Assembly: GCF_036227205.1 (NCBI RefSeq)
Contig: NZ_CP109442.1
Coordinates: forward strand, 8,060,001-8,124,000
Origin: Amycolatopsis sp. NBC_01480
GTDB lineage: Bacteria; Actinomycetota; Actinomycetes; Mycobacteriales; Pseudonocardiaceae
Reading direction: 5' to 3'
Length of the DNA: 64,000 bases
Position 1 is the stretch's first letter. Every line of letters starts with the position of its first letter. Shown one piece after another: positions 26,216-34,829 of this stretch. The notes under the pieces were generated by a model. That model was given only the letters and a program-made list of their open reading frames with translations. It did not search any database and was not told where the DNA came from. The translations under genes and the position numbers were made by a program.

Positions 26216-27553
26216 TCAGGGCAGGCCCAGGTGGTCACGCAAGGTGGGGCCCGAATACTCGGTACGGAAGACGCCCCGGTCCTGCAACAGCGGGACCACC
26301 GTGTCCGCGAATTCGTCCAGGCCGCCCGGCGTGACGTGGGGGACCAGGATGAACCCGTCGCTGGCGTCGGCCTGGACCAGGTCGTTGATGGCGGTGGCGA
26401 CGGTGGTGGGGGAGCCGATGAAGTTCTGGCGGCCGGTGACCTCGATGATCACCTCGCGGGTGGAGAGGTTCTTCGCCTCCGCGAGCTGACGCCATTCGTG
26501 CGCGGTGGCGACCGGGTCGCGGTACATGCGGACGCTGGCGCGGCCCTTGGCGATCTTGTTCTCGCCCACCGTGGGGTCGAACGCGGGCAGCGGGCCGTTC
26601 GGGTCGTGCGCGCTGAGGTCGGTGTTCCAGAGCTGCTCGAGGAACTTGATCGCGGTCGCCTCGCTGACCTGCTGCAGGCGAACCTCGTGGGCCTTCTCCT
26701 GCGCGTCCGCGTCCGTGTCGCCGAGGACGAACGTCGCCGCGGGCAGGATGACCAGCTGGTCGTAGGTCCGGCCGTATTTGGCCAGGCGGCCCTTGACGTC
26801 GCTGAAGAACGCTTGGCCCGCTTCGAGCGTGCCGTGGCGGGTGAAGATCGCGTCGGCGGTGGCGGCGGCGAACTCGCGGCCCTCGTCGGAGTCGCCGGCC
26901 TGGATGATCACCGGGCGGCCCTGCGGGCTGCGCGGCACCGGGAACCGGCCCTCGATGTCGAAGTGCCGGTCGTGGTGGGAGAACGCGCCGGCGTGCGCGT
27001 CGGCCAGGAAGCGGCCGGCGGCCTTGTCGGCCAGCACCTCGTCGCCGCGCCAGGAGTCGAACAGCTCCCATGCCGTGCGCATGAACGTCTCGGCCCGCGA
27101 GTAGCGCTCGTCCTGCGGCAGGAATCCGCCGCGGCGGAAGTTCTCGCCGGTGAATGCGTCCCACGACGTCACGACGTTCCAGGCCGCGCGCCCGGCCGAG
27201 AGGTGGTCCAGCGAGGCGAACTGCCGCGCCACCTCGAACGGCTCGTTGAACGTCGAGTTGATCGTGCCCGCCAGGCCCAGCCGCTCGGTGACGGCCGCGA
27301 GCGCGCTCAGCACCGTGAACGTGTCCGGCCGGCCGACCACGTCCAGGTCGTAGATCTCGCCGTTCTGCTCGCGCAGCCGCAGGCCCTCGGCCAGGAAGAA
27401 GAAGTCGAACTTCGCGCGCTCGGCGGTCTGGGCGAGCTTGACGAACGAGCTGAACTCGATGTGGCTGCCGGCCTCGGGGTCGCTCCACACCGTGGTGTTG
27501 TTGACGCCGGGGAAGTGCGCCGCGAGGTGGATCTGCTTCAGGGGCTTGGTCAT
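26216..27553 (-). CDS. NtaA/SnaA/DszA-family FMN-dependent monooxygenase
   Basis: A 445-residue bacterial-luciferase-like TIM-barrel flavoprotein. The start KQIHLAAHFPGVNNTTVWSD, the FDFFFLAEGLRLREQNG segment, AAWNVVTSWDAFTGENF and GRPVIIQAGDSDEGREFAA are hallmarks of the nitrilotriacetate/dibenzothiophene-sulfone/pristinamycin monooxygenase group. These enzymes use FMNH2 supplied by a separate reductase to oxidise organosulfur, aminopolycarboxylate or heterocyclic substrates. It is the second gene of a two-gene operon, 12 bases after a related enzyme; no reductase is nearby. Substrate unknown, with a sulfonate or xenobiotic role likely. Confidence 0.9.
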   Translation of the reverse strand: MTKPLKQIHLAAHFPGVNNTTVWSDPEAGSHIEFSSFVKLAQTAERAKFDFFFLAEGLRLREQNGEIYDLDVVGRPDTFTVLSALAAVTERLGLAGTINSTFNEPFEVARQFASLDHLSAGRAAWNVVTSWDAFTGENFRRGGFLPQDERYSRAETFMRTAWELFDSWRGDEVLADKAAGRFLADAHAGAFSHHDRHFDIEGRFPVPRSPQGRPVIIQAGDSDEGREFAAATADAIFTRHGTLEAGQAFFSDVKGRLAKYGRTYDQLVILPAATFVLGDTDADAQEKAHEVRLQQVSEATAIKFLEQLWNTDLSAHDPNGPLPAFDPTVGENKIAKGRASVRMYRDPVATAHEWRQLAEAKNLSTREVIIEVTGRQNFIGSPTTVATAINDLVQADASDGFILVPHVTPGGLDEFADTVVPLLQDRGVFRTEYSGPTLRDHLGLP

Positions 27554-27565
27554 CAGGAATCCTCC

Positions 27566-28768
27566 TCAGGCGGCGTAGCGGTTGGCGGGCCTCGGCAGGC
27601 CGAGCAGCCCGCGGAGCGTTTCGGCCTCGTACTTGCTGCGGAAGGCGCCGCGCCCGCGCAGCTCGGGGACGAGGCCGCGGGTGATGGCCGTCAGGTCGTG
27701 CGGCAGCGCTCCCGGGCGCAGCCGGAAGCCGGACAGGCCCGCGGCGTGCCAGTCGAGCAGCAGGTCGGCCAGCTCGGCAGGAGTGCCGGTGAACACCGTC
27801 GCGTCGGAGGTGTACTCGGCGCCGGCCAGCTCGTCCAGGCGCGCCTTGCGGTCGGCGGCGGCCTGCGCCGTCTCGTCGAGGAACACCACCAGGTCACCGA
27901 AAACGTGCAGGGTCTCGTCGGCCCGGCCCGCGCGTTCTTGCTCGGCGCGGACGTCGCCGGCGATCGTGGCGGCACCACTGCGGTCCGACGGCGTCACGTA
28001 GACCAAGTCAGTCGAACGGCCCGCCAGCCGGTACGGCACGGCGGCGTGCGCCAGCGCGGTGACCAGCGGCTGACCCTGCGGCGGCCGCGGCGTGATCGAC
28101 GGGCCCTTCACCGAGAACCAGCGGCCGGTGAAGTCGATGTAGTGCAGCTTCTCGCGGTCGACGAACCGGCCGGTGGCCACGTCGCGGATCTCGGCGTCGT
28201 CCTCCCAGCTGTCCCACAGGCGGCGCAGCACCTCGACGTAGTCCGCGGCCTCGTCGAACAGGTCCGCGAGCGCACTCGGCTTGTCCGGCTCCGCGCTGTC
28301 GGGCAGGTGGAACGCGCCGGGCTCGCGGCGGCCGAAGTGCCGGTACTCGTCGGCGCGCCCGGAGACCTGCACGCGCACGCCCGCGCGGCCGCTGCTCACG
28401 TAGTCGAGGGTGGCGATGGCCTTCGACAGGTGGAACGGCTCGGTGTGGGTGACGACGGCGGTCGGGACCAGGCCGATGCGCGAGGTGAGGGGCGCGACGC
28501 GCGAGGCGATCAGCACCGCGTCGAGGCGGCCCTGCACCACGTCGTCGCGGTCCTCGACGGTCTCGGCGCGGGCGTCCGCCCGCAGTGAGAGGAAGTCCTC
28601 GAACGTGACGAAGTCCAGTTTGGCCGCCTCGGCCTCGCGGACCAGGTCCGTCCAGTAGCCGGCGGTGAGCAGCTCGGCGGGCCGCGCGTCCGGCTCCCGC
28701 CACGCCGCCGGATGCCAGCCTGCCCCCTCCAGGGCCACGGCGAGCCGTGGTCCGCTAACCCCTGTCAT
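27566..28768 (-). CDS. LLM-class flavin-dependent monooxygenase
   Basis: A 400-residue luciferase-like flavoprotein, related to but distinct from its downstream neighbour. It has LDFVTFEDFLSLRA, SRIGLVPTAVVTHTEPFHLSKAIATLDYVSSGRAG and PPQGQPLVTALAHAAVP, typical of the family's FMN-binding barrel. The ATG at 28768 has AAAGGA about six bases upstream and gives the family start; a longer frame upstream is not supported. It leads a two-gene operon with the NtaA/DszA-type gene. Such pairs often act in sulfur scavenging from organosulfur compounds, but no sulfur genes adjoin, so this is inference. Confidence 0.85.
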   Translation of the reverse strand: MTGVSGPRLAVALEGAGWHPAAWREPDARPAELLTAGYWTDLVREAEAAKLDFVTFEDFLSLRADARAETVEDRDDVVQGRLDAVLIASRVAPLTSRIGLVPTAVVTHTEPFHLSKAIATLDYVSSGRAGVRVQVSGRADEYRHFGRREPGAFHLPDSAEPDKPSALADLFDEAADYVEVLRRLWDSWEDDAEIRDVATGRFVDREKLHYIDFTGRWFSVKGPSITPRPPQGQPLVTALAHAAVPYRLAGRSTDLVYVTPSDRSGAATIAGDVRAEQERAGRADETLHVFGDLVVFLDETAQAAADRKARLDELAGAEYTSDATVFTGTPAELADLLLDWHAAGLSGFRLRPGALPHDLTAITRGLVPELRGRGAFRSKYEAETLRGLLGLPRPANRYAA

Positions 28769-28939
28769 GCGCGCGTCCTTTCCCATGGGCCTGTGCCAGC
28801 AGTGTGCGCTGGGAGACGGAGCCCGGACAGCGGTTACCAGCCGGTGGGAATCTGGCGGAAGCGGGAATAACCGCGGGGAGCGGGACTCAGCCGAGGTCGA
28901 CGCGGATGGTGAGCAGGTCCGAGCGCTCACCGCGAAGGG

Positions 28940-28985
28940 CTCGTGAGTGTTTATGACGGTTCTAACCATCATAAACACTCACGAG
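28940..28985. repeat. CTCGTGAGTGTT hairpin repeat, copy 1, probable terminator
   Basis: Two 22-base arms separated by CT, with one mismatch (28957 against 28968). The outer twelve bases are CTCGTGAGTGTT and AACACTCACGAG. It lies 13 bases past the stop of the minus-strand PrpF-type gene. The same outer arms with different but complementary inner bases recur at 43549 and 46191. Confidence 0.8.
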
Positions 28986-28998
28986 CTTTTACCAGCGG

Positions 28999-30054
28999 TC
29001 AGCGCGGGAAAACGGTGCCGTCGAACAGCTTCCGGGCCGTGCGCACTACGCCGCTGCGGCGGACCAGTGGCGGGCTGGCCTCACCGTCCACTTCGACCTC
29101 GACCTGCAGGTGCCCGGTGGGGTGCTCGACGTCGATGCGGGACGAGCGCGGCGGCTTCGCCAGGTCGTGGCCGACCGCGCCGTCCAGCAGGATCGCGGTG
29201 GCGACGCTGACCGCGCCCAGCACGCCGATCGACGTGTGCGGCTCCAGCGGGATGAAGGTGCGGGTGCCGATCGTGCCGCCGTCGGACGGGGCCGAGACGA
29301 GGGTGGTCTTCGGGACCGAGCTGTCCCGGACGTCGCCGAGGCCCATCAGCTCCGCGGCCGTCAGCCGGAGCGACTGGATCCGCGCCCGCAACGCCTCGTC
29401 CTTCAGCTGCGCCGGGGTTTCCCGGCCGGTCAGCCCGAAATCGGCCGCGCGGGCGACGACCACCGGCATGCCGTTGTCCACACAGGTCACTTCGACACCG
29501 TCCACAGTGTCCACCAGCTGCCCGGTCGGCAGCAGCCCGTGGCCGGAAGAGCCCGCGGTGTCGGCGAAGTCGAGCACGATCGGCGCGGCGGTGCCGGGCA
29601 CGCCCGCGATCGCCGTGTCGCCGCCGTATTCCACGACGCCGCCGGGGGTGGGGAACCGGGCGACGGCCGTGCTGCCCGAGTTCAGCATCCGGATCCGCAC
29701 GGTGGTCTGCTCACCGCCGGACGGGACCAGGCCGCGCTCGACGGCGAACGGCCCGACGCCGGCGAGCAGGTTGCCGCAGTTCTGCCGGTCGCTCACCGTC
29801 GCCTCTTCGACGCCGAGCTGCAGGAACAGGTAGTCGACGTCGGCGTCCGGGTCGGGACTCGGCGAGACCACGGCGACCTTGCTGGTGAGCGGGTGCGCGC
29901 CGCCGATGCCGTCGATCTGGCGCGGGTCGGGGCTGCCCATGATCCGCAGCAGCAGGTCATCGCGGGCCGCGGCTTCGGCGGGCAGGTCTTCGGCGCGGAA
30001 GTACGCGCCCTTGGACGTGCCGCCGCGCATGAGCAGGCAGGGGACGCCGCTCAC
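28999..30054 (-). CDS. PrpF/GalD-family tautomerase (probable 4-oxalomesaconate tautomerase)
   Basis: A 351-residue protein of the PrpF family, two diaminopimelate-epimerase-like domains. The signature PCLLMRGGTSKGAYF opens the protein; NCGNLLAGVGPFAVERGL and EPHTSIGVLGAVSVATA follow. Members isomerise C=C bonds of tricarboxylates; GalD of Pseudomonas interconverts 4-oxalomesaconate tautomers in gallate breakdown. That assignment fits here because LigI, LigJ and a matching aldolase are in the same cluster; aconitate isomerase is the alternative. The GTG at 30054 overlaps the aldolase stop by 4 bases. A hairpin repeat follows the stop. Confidence 0.85.
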   Translation of the reverse strand: MSGVPCLLMRGGTSKGAYFRAEDLPAEAAARDDLLLRIMGSPDPRQIDGIGGAHPLTSKVAVVSPSPDPDADVDYLFLQLGVEEATVSDRQNCGNLLAGVGPFAVERGLVPSGGEQTTVRIRMLNSGSTAVARFPTPGGVVEYGGDTAIAGVPGTAAPIVLDFADTAGSSGHGLLPTGQLVDTVDGVEVTCVDNGMPVVVARAADFGLTGRETPAQLKDEALRARIQSLRLTAAELMGLGDVRDSSVPKTTLVSAPSDGGTIGTRTFIPLEPHTSIGVLGAVSVATAILLDGAVGHDLAKPPRSSRIDVEHPTGHLQVEVEVDGEASPPLVRRSGVVRTARKLFDGTVFPR

Positions 30055-30755
30055 GCCTGCTCCCGGGCGTAGTCCTCCGCGGTCAGGTACCGGACGCCGA
30101 GCCCGGCGAGCTTCTCGCGCAGGCTGTAGCGGTCGAGGCCGAGTTCGCCGGCGCGGAACGCCGCGCGGGACTGCTCTTCCTTGGCCAGACGGGCTTTCGA
30201 CGCCGCGACGCCGCGTGAGACGTCCCCGCGCGGTACACAAAGGACACCGTCGTCGTCGGCCACGATCACGTCGCCCGGCCGGATGGTCTGGCCGCCGACG
30301 ACCACCGGCACGTTCACCGCGCCCGCGGTGGCCTTCACCGTGCCCTGCGCGCTGACCGCGCGGGACCACACCGGGAAGCCCAGCTCGGCCAGCTCGGCGA
30401 CGTCGCGGACGCCGGTGTCCAGGACCACCCCGCGCACGCCGCGGGACTTCAGCGACGTGGCCAGCAGCTCGCCGAACAGGCCGTCGGTGCAGGGCGAGGT
30501 GGTGGTCACCACGAGCACGTCGCCGGCCTGGCACTGCTCGACGGCGGCGTGGATCATCAGGTTGTCCCCGGGCCAGCACAGCGCGGTGACGGCCGAGCCG
30601 GCGATGCGCGGGCCGCGGTGCAGCGGCCGGTGCCGGGGGCCGAGGAAACCCGTGCGTCCCAACGCTTCGTGCACCGTCGCCACGCCGAAACCGGCCAGCT
30701 CGTCGATCTGGCCGGGCGCGGCGCGCGGGACGTCGGTGACCACCACTGGGCCCAT
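30051..30755 (-). CDS. 4-carboxy-4-hydroxy-2-oxoadipate aldolase / oxaloacetate decarboxylase (RraA-like)
   Basis: A 234-residue cytosolic enzyme of the RraA-like/HMG-aldolase family. It has GFGVATVHEALGRTGFL at the start, the active-site loop GVRGVVLDTGVRDVAEL (Arg and Asp for substrate and metal) and PGDVIVADDDGVLCVP. The family cleaves 4-carboxy-4-hydroxy-2-oxoadipate into pyruvate and oxaloacetate with Mg2+ or Mn2+, the last step of the protocatechuate 4,5-cleavage and gallate pathways (LigK, GalC, ProA). The ATG at 30755 has GGGAG upstream. It sits 13 bases after the GntR gene and overlaps the tautomerase by 4 bases, so the three form one operon. Confidence 0.88.
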   Translation of the reverse strand: MGPVVVTDVPRAAPGQIDELAGFGVATVHEALGRTGFLGPRHRPLHRGPRIAGSAVTALCWPGDNLMIHAAVEQCQAGDVLVVTTTSPCTDGLFGELLATSLKSRGVRGVVLDTGVRDVAELAELGFPVWSRAVSAQGTVKATAGAVNVPVVVGGQTIRPGDVIVADDDGVLCVPRGDVSRGVAASKARLAKEEQSRAAFRAGELGLDRYSLREKLAGLGVRYLTAEDYAREQA

Positions 30756-30768
30756 GAAGGCAGCTCCC

Positions 30769-31422
30769 TCAGCTCTCGGTTTCGCGCAGCGCGCCGATCA
30801 CGCTGCGCAGGTGCGCCCGGGCCGCGCGCTCGGCGGCCTCGGGGTCGCGGGCGGCGATCGCCTCGATGATCGCCAGGTGCTCGGGGAGGGAGACGTGCGG
30901 GCGCCCGGCCCGCATGGACAGCTGGAACTGGTGCCGGACGATCTGCCCGTGCAGCCGTTCCAGCAGCTCCGCGGCGACCGGCTGCCCGGCGATCTCGCGC
31001 ACCGTGCGGTGCAGTTCGCGGTTGAGCGCCGAGTACTTCATCGGCTCGCCGTCCTCGACCGCCGCCCGCAGCCGGGCGCCGAGTTCGCGCAGGCCTTCGA
31101 TGTCGCCGTCGGTCGCCTTCTCCGCCGCCTTCGCCGCGCACAGTCCTTCGAGCACCATGCGGCACTCGGTGATGGCGACGGCCTCCTCGATGGAGACCAC
31201 GCGCACGCGCGCGCCGCGGTGGGGGATGCGCTCCACCAGCCCGTCGGCGGTCAGGTCGATCAGCGCGGCGCGCATGCTCGCGCGCGTGACGCCGAAGGTC
31301 TCGGCCAGCTCGGCCTCCACCAGCCGCTGCCCCGGGACGACGTCGCCCGCCATCAGGGCGGCCCGCAGGGCGTCCAGCGCGGCCTGCTTCCCGGCCTCCC
31401 CTTCCTTCGGCGTGGTGGGCAT
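30769..31422 (-). CDS. GntR-family transcriptional regulator, FCD type
   Basis: A 217-residue repressor. The N-terminal winged helix (GQRLVEAELAETFGVTRASMRAALIDL) is followed by an all-helical FCD ligand-binding domain with the usual metal-site residues (for example LNRELHRTV and PEHLAIIEAI). It lies at the head of the aldolase/tautomerase operon and is divergent from the transporter-LigJ-LigI operon, so it probably controls both in response to a pathway intermediate such as a tricarboxylate. A TTGTCAACAA palindrome in the shared promoter region is its likely operator. Start at 31422 has GGAGAGGAG upstream. Confidence 0.9.
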   Translation of the reverse strand: MPTTPKEGEAGKQAALDALRAALMAGDVVPGQRLVEAELAETFGVTRASMRAALIDLTADGLVERIPHRGARVRVVSIEEAVAITECRMVLEGLCAAKAAEKATDGDIEGLRELGARLRAAVEDGEPMKYSALNRELHRTVREIAGQPVAAELLERLHGQIVRHQFQLSMRAGRPHVSLPEHLAIIEAIAARDPEAAERAARAHLRSVIGALRETES

Positions 31423-31467
31423 CCCGGCTCCTCTCCTCGATGACTGACGCTAAGCATCCCATACAAG

Positions 31468-31479
31468 ATTGTCAACAAT
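31468..31479. promoter_or_regulatory. ATTGTCAACAAT palindrome, probable FCD-GntR operator
   Basis: A perfect 5-2-5 palindrome in the 151-base gap between the divergent GntR and transporter genes. FCD-type GntR proteins recognise TNGT-N-ACNA sites, which this fits. It is 46 bases from the GntR start and 94 from the transporter start. Confidence 0.65.
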
Positions 31480-31573
31480 TTCGTGGACGACTCTTGTGAC
31501 GATTCCGCGGACGAGTTACCTTGCCTCGCGGGAGACCCCACCGGCCGCAACGACGCGCCGGGACGAGGAGGAG

Positions 31574-32935
31574 ATGATCACGAAGATGCCCGGACCGGCC
31601 CCGACACCGCCCGAAGCCCAGGCGACCACCCTGACCACCCGCCGCGCTGTGGTGGGCGCCTCCTTCGGCTTCTTCGTCGACATGTTCGACGTCTACCTGC
31701 CCGTGGTGGCGCTGACGCCGGCGATGAACTACTTCCTGCCCCCGTCGGTGTCCACCGGCAGCCGCGCCGTGATCACCTCGCTGATCTTCGTGGCCACGCT
31801 GCTGGGCCGCCCGCTCGGCTCGATGATCTTCGGCCGGCTCGCCGACAAGGTGGGCCGCCGCCGCGTGACGCTGTGGTCGATCACCGGCTGCGGCGTCTGC
31901 ACACTCGCGATCGCGCTGCTGCCCGGCTACTCGGCCGTCGGCCTGCTCGGCGTGGTGCTGATGGTGGTGCTGCGCCTGGTGGACGGGGTTTTCCTCGGCG
32001 GCGAGTACACCGGCGCGACCCCTCTGGCGATGGAGGCGGCGCCGGCCGGGCGCCGCGGCTGGTACGGCGGGCTGGTCGGCATGGGCTTCCCGCTGTCGTA
32101 CTGCGCGATCGCCTTGGTGACGTTCGTGATGCTGCGGATCGCGCCGTCCGGCGGCCCGGAGTCGGCCTACTCCGTGTGGGGCTGGCGCGTGCCGTTCCTC
32201 GTGGGCGCCTTGCTGTGCCTGGTGTTCTGCCTGTACTACTCGCGCACGGTCGAGGAGTCCGAGACCTGGAAGGCGGCGCCGAAATCGCGCACGCCGATCC
32301 GTGACGTGCTGATCGGCTCGTCGCGCCGCCAGTTCATCCAGGTGTTCGTGATCATGAGCGGCATCTGGTTCGCCTCCAACCTCGCCTCCGGCCTGCTGCC
32401 GAGTGCGTTGCAGTACCAGGCGCACGTGTCGGCGACGCAGGTGACGGCCGCGCTGGTGATCGTGCAGGCCATCCACTCCGTGCTGTTCCCGTACATCGGG
32501 CTGCTGTCGGAGAAGATCGGCCGGCGCAAGTTCCTGGCCTGGTCGGGGGTGGGCATCGGCGTGGTCTGCGCCGCCGCGTTCGCGACGATCAGCCTCGGCT
32601 GGTGGTCCGGCTTCGGCGCGGTGCTGCTGCTGACCCTGGTGATCCGGCTCAGCGGCGGCAGCACGTTCGCCGTGACGCCTTCCTATCTGTGCGAGCGCTT
32701 CCCGCCGGCCGTGCGGGGCAGCGGGTTCGGGCTGGGTTACAGCATGCCGCTGATCCTGACCTCGTTCTACGCCTATTACCAGGGCTGGCTGGAACACCTG
32801 ATGCCGTCCGGGTTCACCGCCGCGGCCCTGCTGGTCCTCGGCGGCGCGCTGGTGCTGGTGGGCTCGCTGCTCGGCCCGGAGACCAAGGACGTCGACCTGG
32901 CCGGGCAGCCCGTTCCCGAGGCGGCCCGGGCATGA
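31574..32935 (+). CDS. MFS (metabolite:H+ symporter type) carboxylate uptake transporter
   Basis: A 453-residue, 12-helix membrane protein of the MHS/sugar-porter-like MFS branch. ASFGFFVDMFDVYLPV in TM1, the motif GRLADKVGRRRVTLWS after TM2 and RLVDGVFLGGEYTGAT in TM4 are typical of proton symporters for dicarboxylates and aromatic acids. As first gene of an operon with LigJ and LigI, it probably imports 2-pyrone-4,6-dicarboxylate or a related polycarboxylate. The ATG at 31574 directly follows a GAGGAGGAG run; ATG 31586 is a possible alternative. Substrate is inferred from context. Confidence 0.85.
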   Translation: MITKMPGPAPTPPEAQATTLTTRRAVVGASFGFFVDMFDVYLPVVALTPAMNYFLPPSVSTGSRAVITSLIFVATLLGRPLGSMIFGRLADKVGRRRVTLWSITGCGVCTLAIALLPGYSAVGLLGVVLMVVLRLVDGVFLGGEYTGATPLAMEAAPAGRRGWYGGLVGMGFPLSYCAIALVTFVMLRIAPSGGPESAYSVWGWRVPFLVGALLCLVFCLYYSRTVEESETWKAAPKSRTPIRDVLIGSSRRQFIQVFVIMSGIWFASNLASGLLPSALQYQAHVSATQVTAALVIVQAIHSVLFPYIGLLSEKIGRRKFLAWSGVGIGVVCAAAFATISLGWWSGFGAVLLLTLVIRLSGGSTFAVTPSYLCERFPPAVRGSGFGLGYSMPLILTSFYAYYQGWLEHLMPSGFTAAALLVLGGALVLVGSLLGPETKDVDLAGQPVPEAARA

Positions 32936-33816
32936 CCGCCGTCGCGCTGCTGGGCCTCGGTGAGGTCGGCGCGGTGCTCGCCGAAGACCTGGCCGGCGCC
33001 CGGCTTTCGGCGTGGGACACGGCTTTCGCGGACGAGACGAGCGCGGCTGCCCGTAACGCCCGGCGGTTCGGCCTTCCGTCCACTTCGGACGCACTGACGG
33101 CCGTACGCGGGGTGAACCTGGTGATCAGCGCGGTGACCGCGGCGAACGACTTGGTGGCCGCCCGTTCGGTAGCGGCAGGACTGCCGGACGGCTGCTGGTA
33201 CGTCGACCTGAATTCCGCCGCGCCCGGCCAAAAACAGGCCGCGGCCGAGGTGATCGAAGCCGCGGGCGGACGCTACGTCGAGGCGGCGGTGATGTCGCCG
33301 ATCTCGCCGAAACGGCTGGCCGCGCCGATGCTGCTGGGCGGTCCGCACGCGAGCGCGTTCGCGGAGTTCGCCCGGCCGCTCGGCTTCACCGGGCTGGAGG
33401 TGTACGCCGACGTCGTCGGGCCCGCGTCGGCGACCAAGCTGTGCCGCTCGGTGATGATCAAGGGCGTCGAGGCGCTGCTGGCCGAGTCCATGCTCACGGC
33501 ACGCGAGTGGGGCGTGGAGGGACAGGTGCTCGCCTCGCTGTCCAACCTGCTGCCCTCGGACGACTGGGAAAAGCTCGCCGCGTACATGATTTCCCGCTCG
33601 CTGGAGCACGGTGTCCGCCGCGCCGAGGAACTGCGCGAAGCCGCGGTGACGGTCGCGGGCGCCGGGATCGAGCCGGTGATGGCGGAGGCGATCGCGCGCC
33701 GCCAGGACTGGGCCGCGGCGCACCGGCCCGCGGACCTCGGCCAGGACCTGGCGCCGCTGCTGGACGCGATCCGCGCGCTATTGCCCGCTGCAGAACGGAA
33801 AGGCACGCCCGAGTGA
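32932..33816 (+). CDS. NAD(P)-dependent oxidoreductase (beta-hydroxyacid dehydrogenase-like, DUF1932 type)
   Basis: A 294-residue protein with an N-terminal Rossmann fold (VALLGLGEVGAVLAEDL), the NAD-binding end of 6-phosphogluconate/3-hydroxyisobutyrate dehydrogenases, and a C-terminal helical domain of the DUF1932 type (KLCRSVMIKGVEALLAES). It overlaps the transporter by 4 bases (ATGA) and the LigJ gene by 4. In this pathway it could oxidise or reduce a side product, or stand in for the semialdehyde dehydrogenase that makes 2-pyrone-4,6-dicarboxylate, although that enzyme (LigC) is from a different family. Exact reaction unknown. Confidence 0.75.
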   Translation: MTAVALLGLGEVGAVLAEDLAGARLSAWDTAFADETSAAARNARRFGLPSTSDALTAVRGVNLVISAVTAANDLVAARSVAAGLPDGCWYVDLNSAAPGQKQAAAEVIEAAGGRYVEAAVMSPISPKRLAAPMLLGGPHASAFAEFARPLGFTGLEVYADVVGPASATKLCRSVMIKGVEALLAESMLTAREWGVEGQVLASLSNLLPSDDWEKLAAYMISRSLEHGVRRAEELREAAVTVAGAGIEPVMAEAIARRQDWAAAHRPADLGQDLAPLLDAIRALLPAAERKGTPE

Positions 33817-34829
33817 TCATCGATTGTCACGGCCACTACACCACCGTCCCGGCAGCGCACACGGCCTGGCGGGACGGGCAGCTCGCCGCCTTCGGCGCGG
33901 GCACGGCCACCCCGCGGTACCCCGTGATCAGCGACGACGAGGTCCGCGAATCCGTGCAGGGGCAGCTGGACCTGATGGCCGAGCGCGGCATCGACCTCAC
34001 GGTGTTCTCGCCGCGCGCCTCCGCGATGGCCCACCACTTCGGCGACGAGACGGTCAGCGCGGAGTGGACGAGGGCGTGCAACGACCTGGTCCACCGCGTC
34101 ACGCGGCTGTACCCGGACAAGTTCGCCGGGGTCTGCCAGCTCCCGCAGTCGCCCGGCGTGCCGATCGGGCACTCCGTCGGCGAGCTGCGGCGCTGCGTCG
34201 AGGAGCTGGGCTTCGTCGGCTGCAACCTCAACCCCGACCCCAGCGGCGGGCACTGGACCGGGCCGCCGCTGACCGACCGCAGCTGGTACCCGTTGTACGA
34301 GGCCATGAGCGAGCTGGACGTGCCGGCCATGGTGCACGTCTCGGCGTCGGTGAACCCGAGCTTCCACGCCACCGGCGCGCACTACCTCAACGCCGACACC
34401 ACGGCGTTCATGCAATTCCTGCAGGCCGACCTGTTCACCGACTTCCCCGGCCTGCGGTTCGTGATCCCGCACGGCGGGGGAGCGGTGCCGTACCACTGGG
34501 GCCGGTACCGCGGGCTGGCCGACATGCTCGGGCGGCTGGAGCCGGACCAGGGCGTGCTGCCGAACGTCTTCTTCGACACCTGCGTGTACCACCAGCCGGG
34601 CATCAACCTGCTGTTCGAGGTGATCGGCACCGGCAGCATCCTGTTCGGCTCGGAGACGCTCGGCGCGGTGCGTGGGATCGACTCGCGCACCGGGCACCAC
34701 TTCGACGACACCCGGCGATACGTCGACGCCCTCGGATTGTCCGAAGAGGACAGTGCGAAGGTGTTCGAGGGCAATGCCCGCCGGGTCTACCCGCGCCTCG
34801 ACCGGGCGCTGAGGGCGAGGGGACTGTGA
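33813..34829 (+). CDS. ligJ: 4-oxalomesaconate hydratase (amidohydrolase family)
   Basis: A 338-residue metal-dependent enzyme of the amidohydrolase-2 fold. The HxH metal motif is at residues 6-8 (IIDCHGHYTT); later residues FVIPHGGGAVPYHWGR and FGSETLGAVRGID match LigJ of the protocatechuate 4,5-cleavage pathway, which hydrates 4-oxalomesaconate to 4-carboxy-4-hydroxy-2-oxoadipate. That product is the substrate of the aldolase at 30051-30755. GTG start overlaps the preceding stop by 4 bases. The closest alternative is another ACMSD-like hydratase or decarboxylase, less likely given the neighbours. Confidence 0.88.
   Translation: MIIDCHGHYTTVPAAHTAWRDGQLAAFGAGTATPRYPVISDDEVRESVQGQLDLMAERGIDLTVFSPRASAMAHHFGDETVSAEWTRACNDLVHRVTRLYPDKFAGVCQLPQSPGVPIGHSVGELRRCVEELGFVGCNLNPDPSGGHWTGPPLTDRSWYPLYEAMSELDVPAMVHVSASVNPSFHATGAHYLNADTTAFMQFLQADLFTDFPGLRFVIPHGGGAVPYHWGRYRGLADMLGRLEPDQGVLPNVFFDTCVYHQPGINLLFEVIGTGSILFGSETLGAVRGIDSRTGHHFDDTRRYVDALGLSEEDSAKVFEGNARRVYPRLDRALRARGL

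Noticed and set aside
26231..28588. Open frame of 785 codons antisense to the two monooxygenases
   Set aside because: No recognisable motif; both opposing genes have family signatures and ribosome binding sites.
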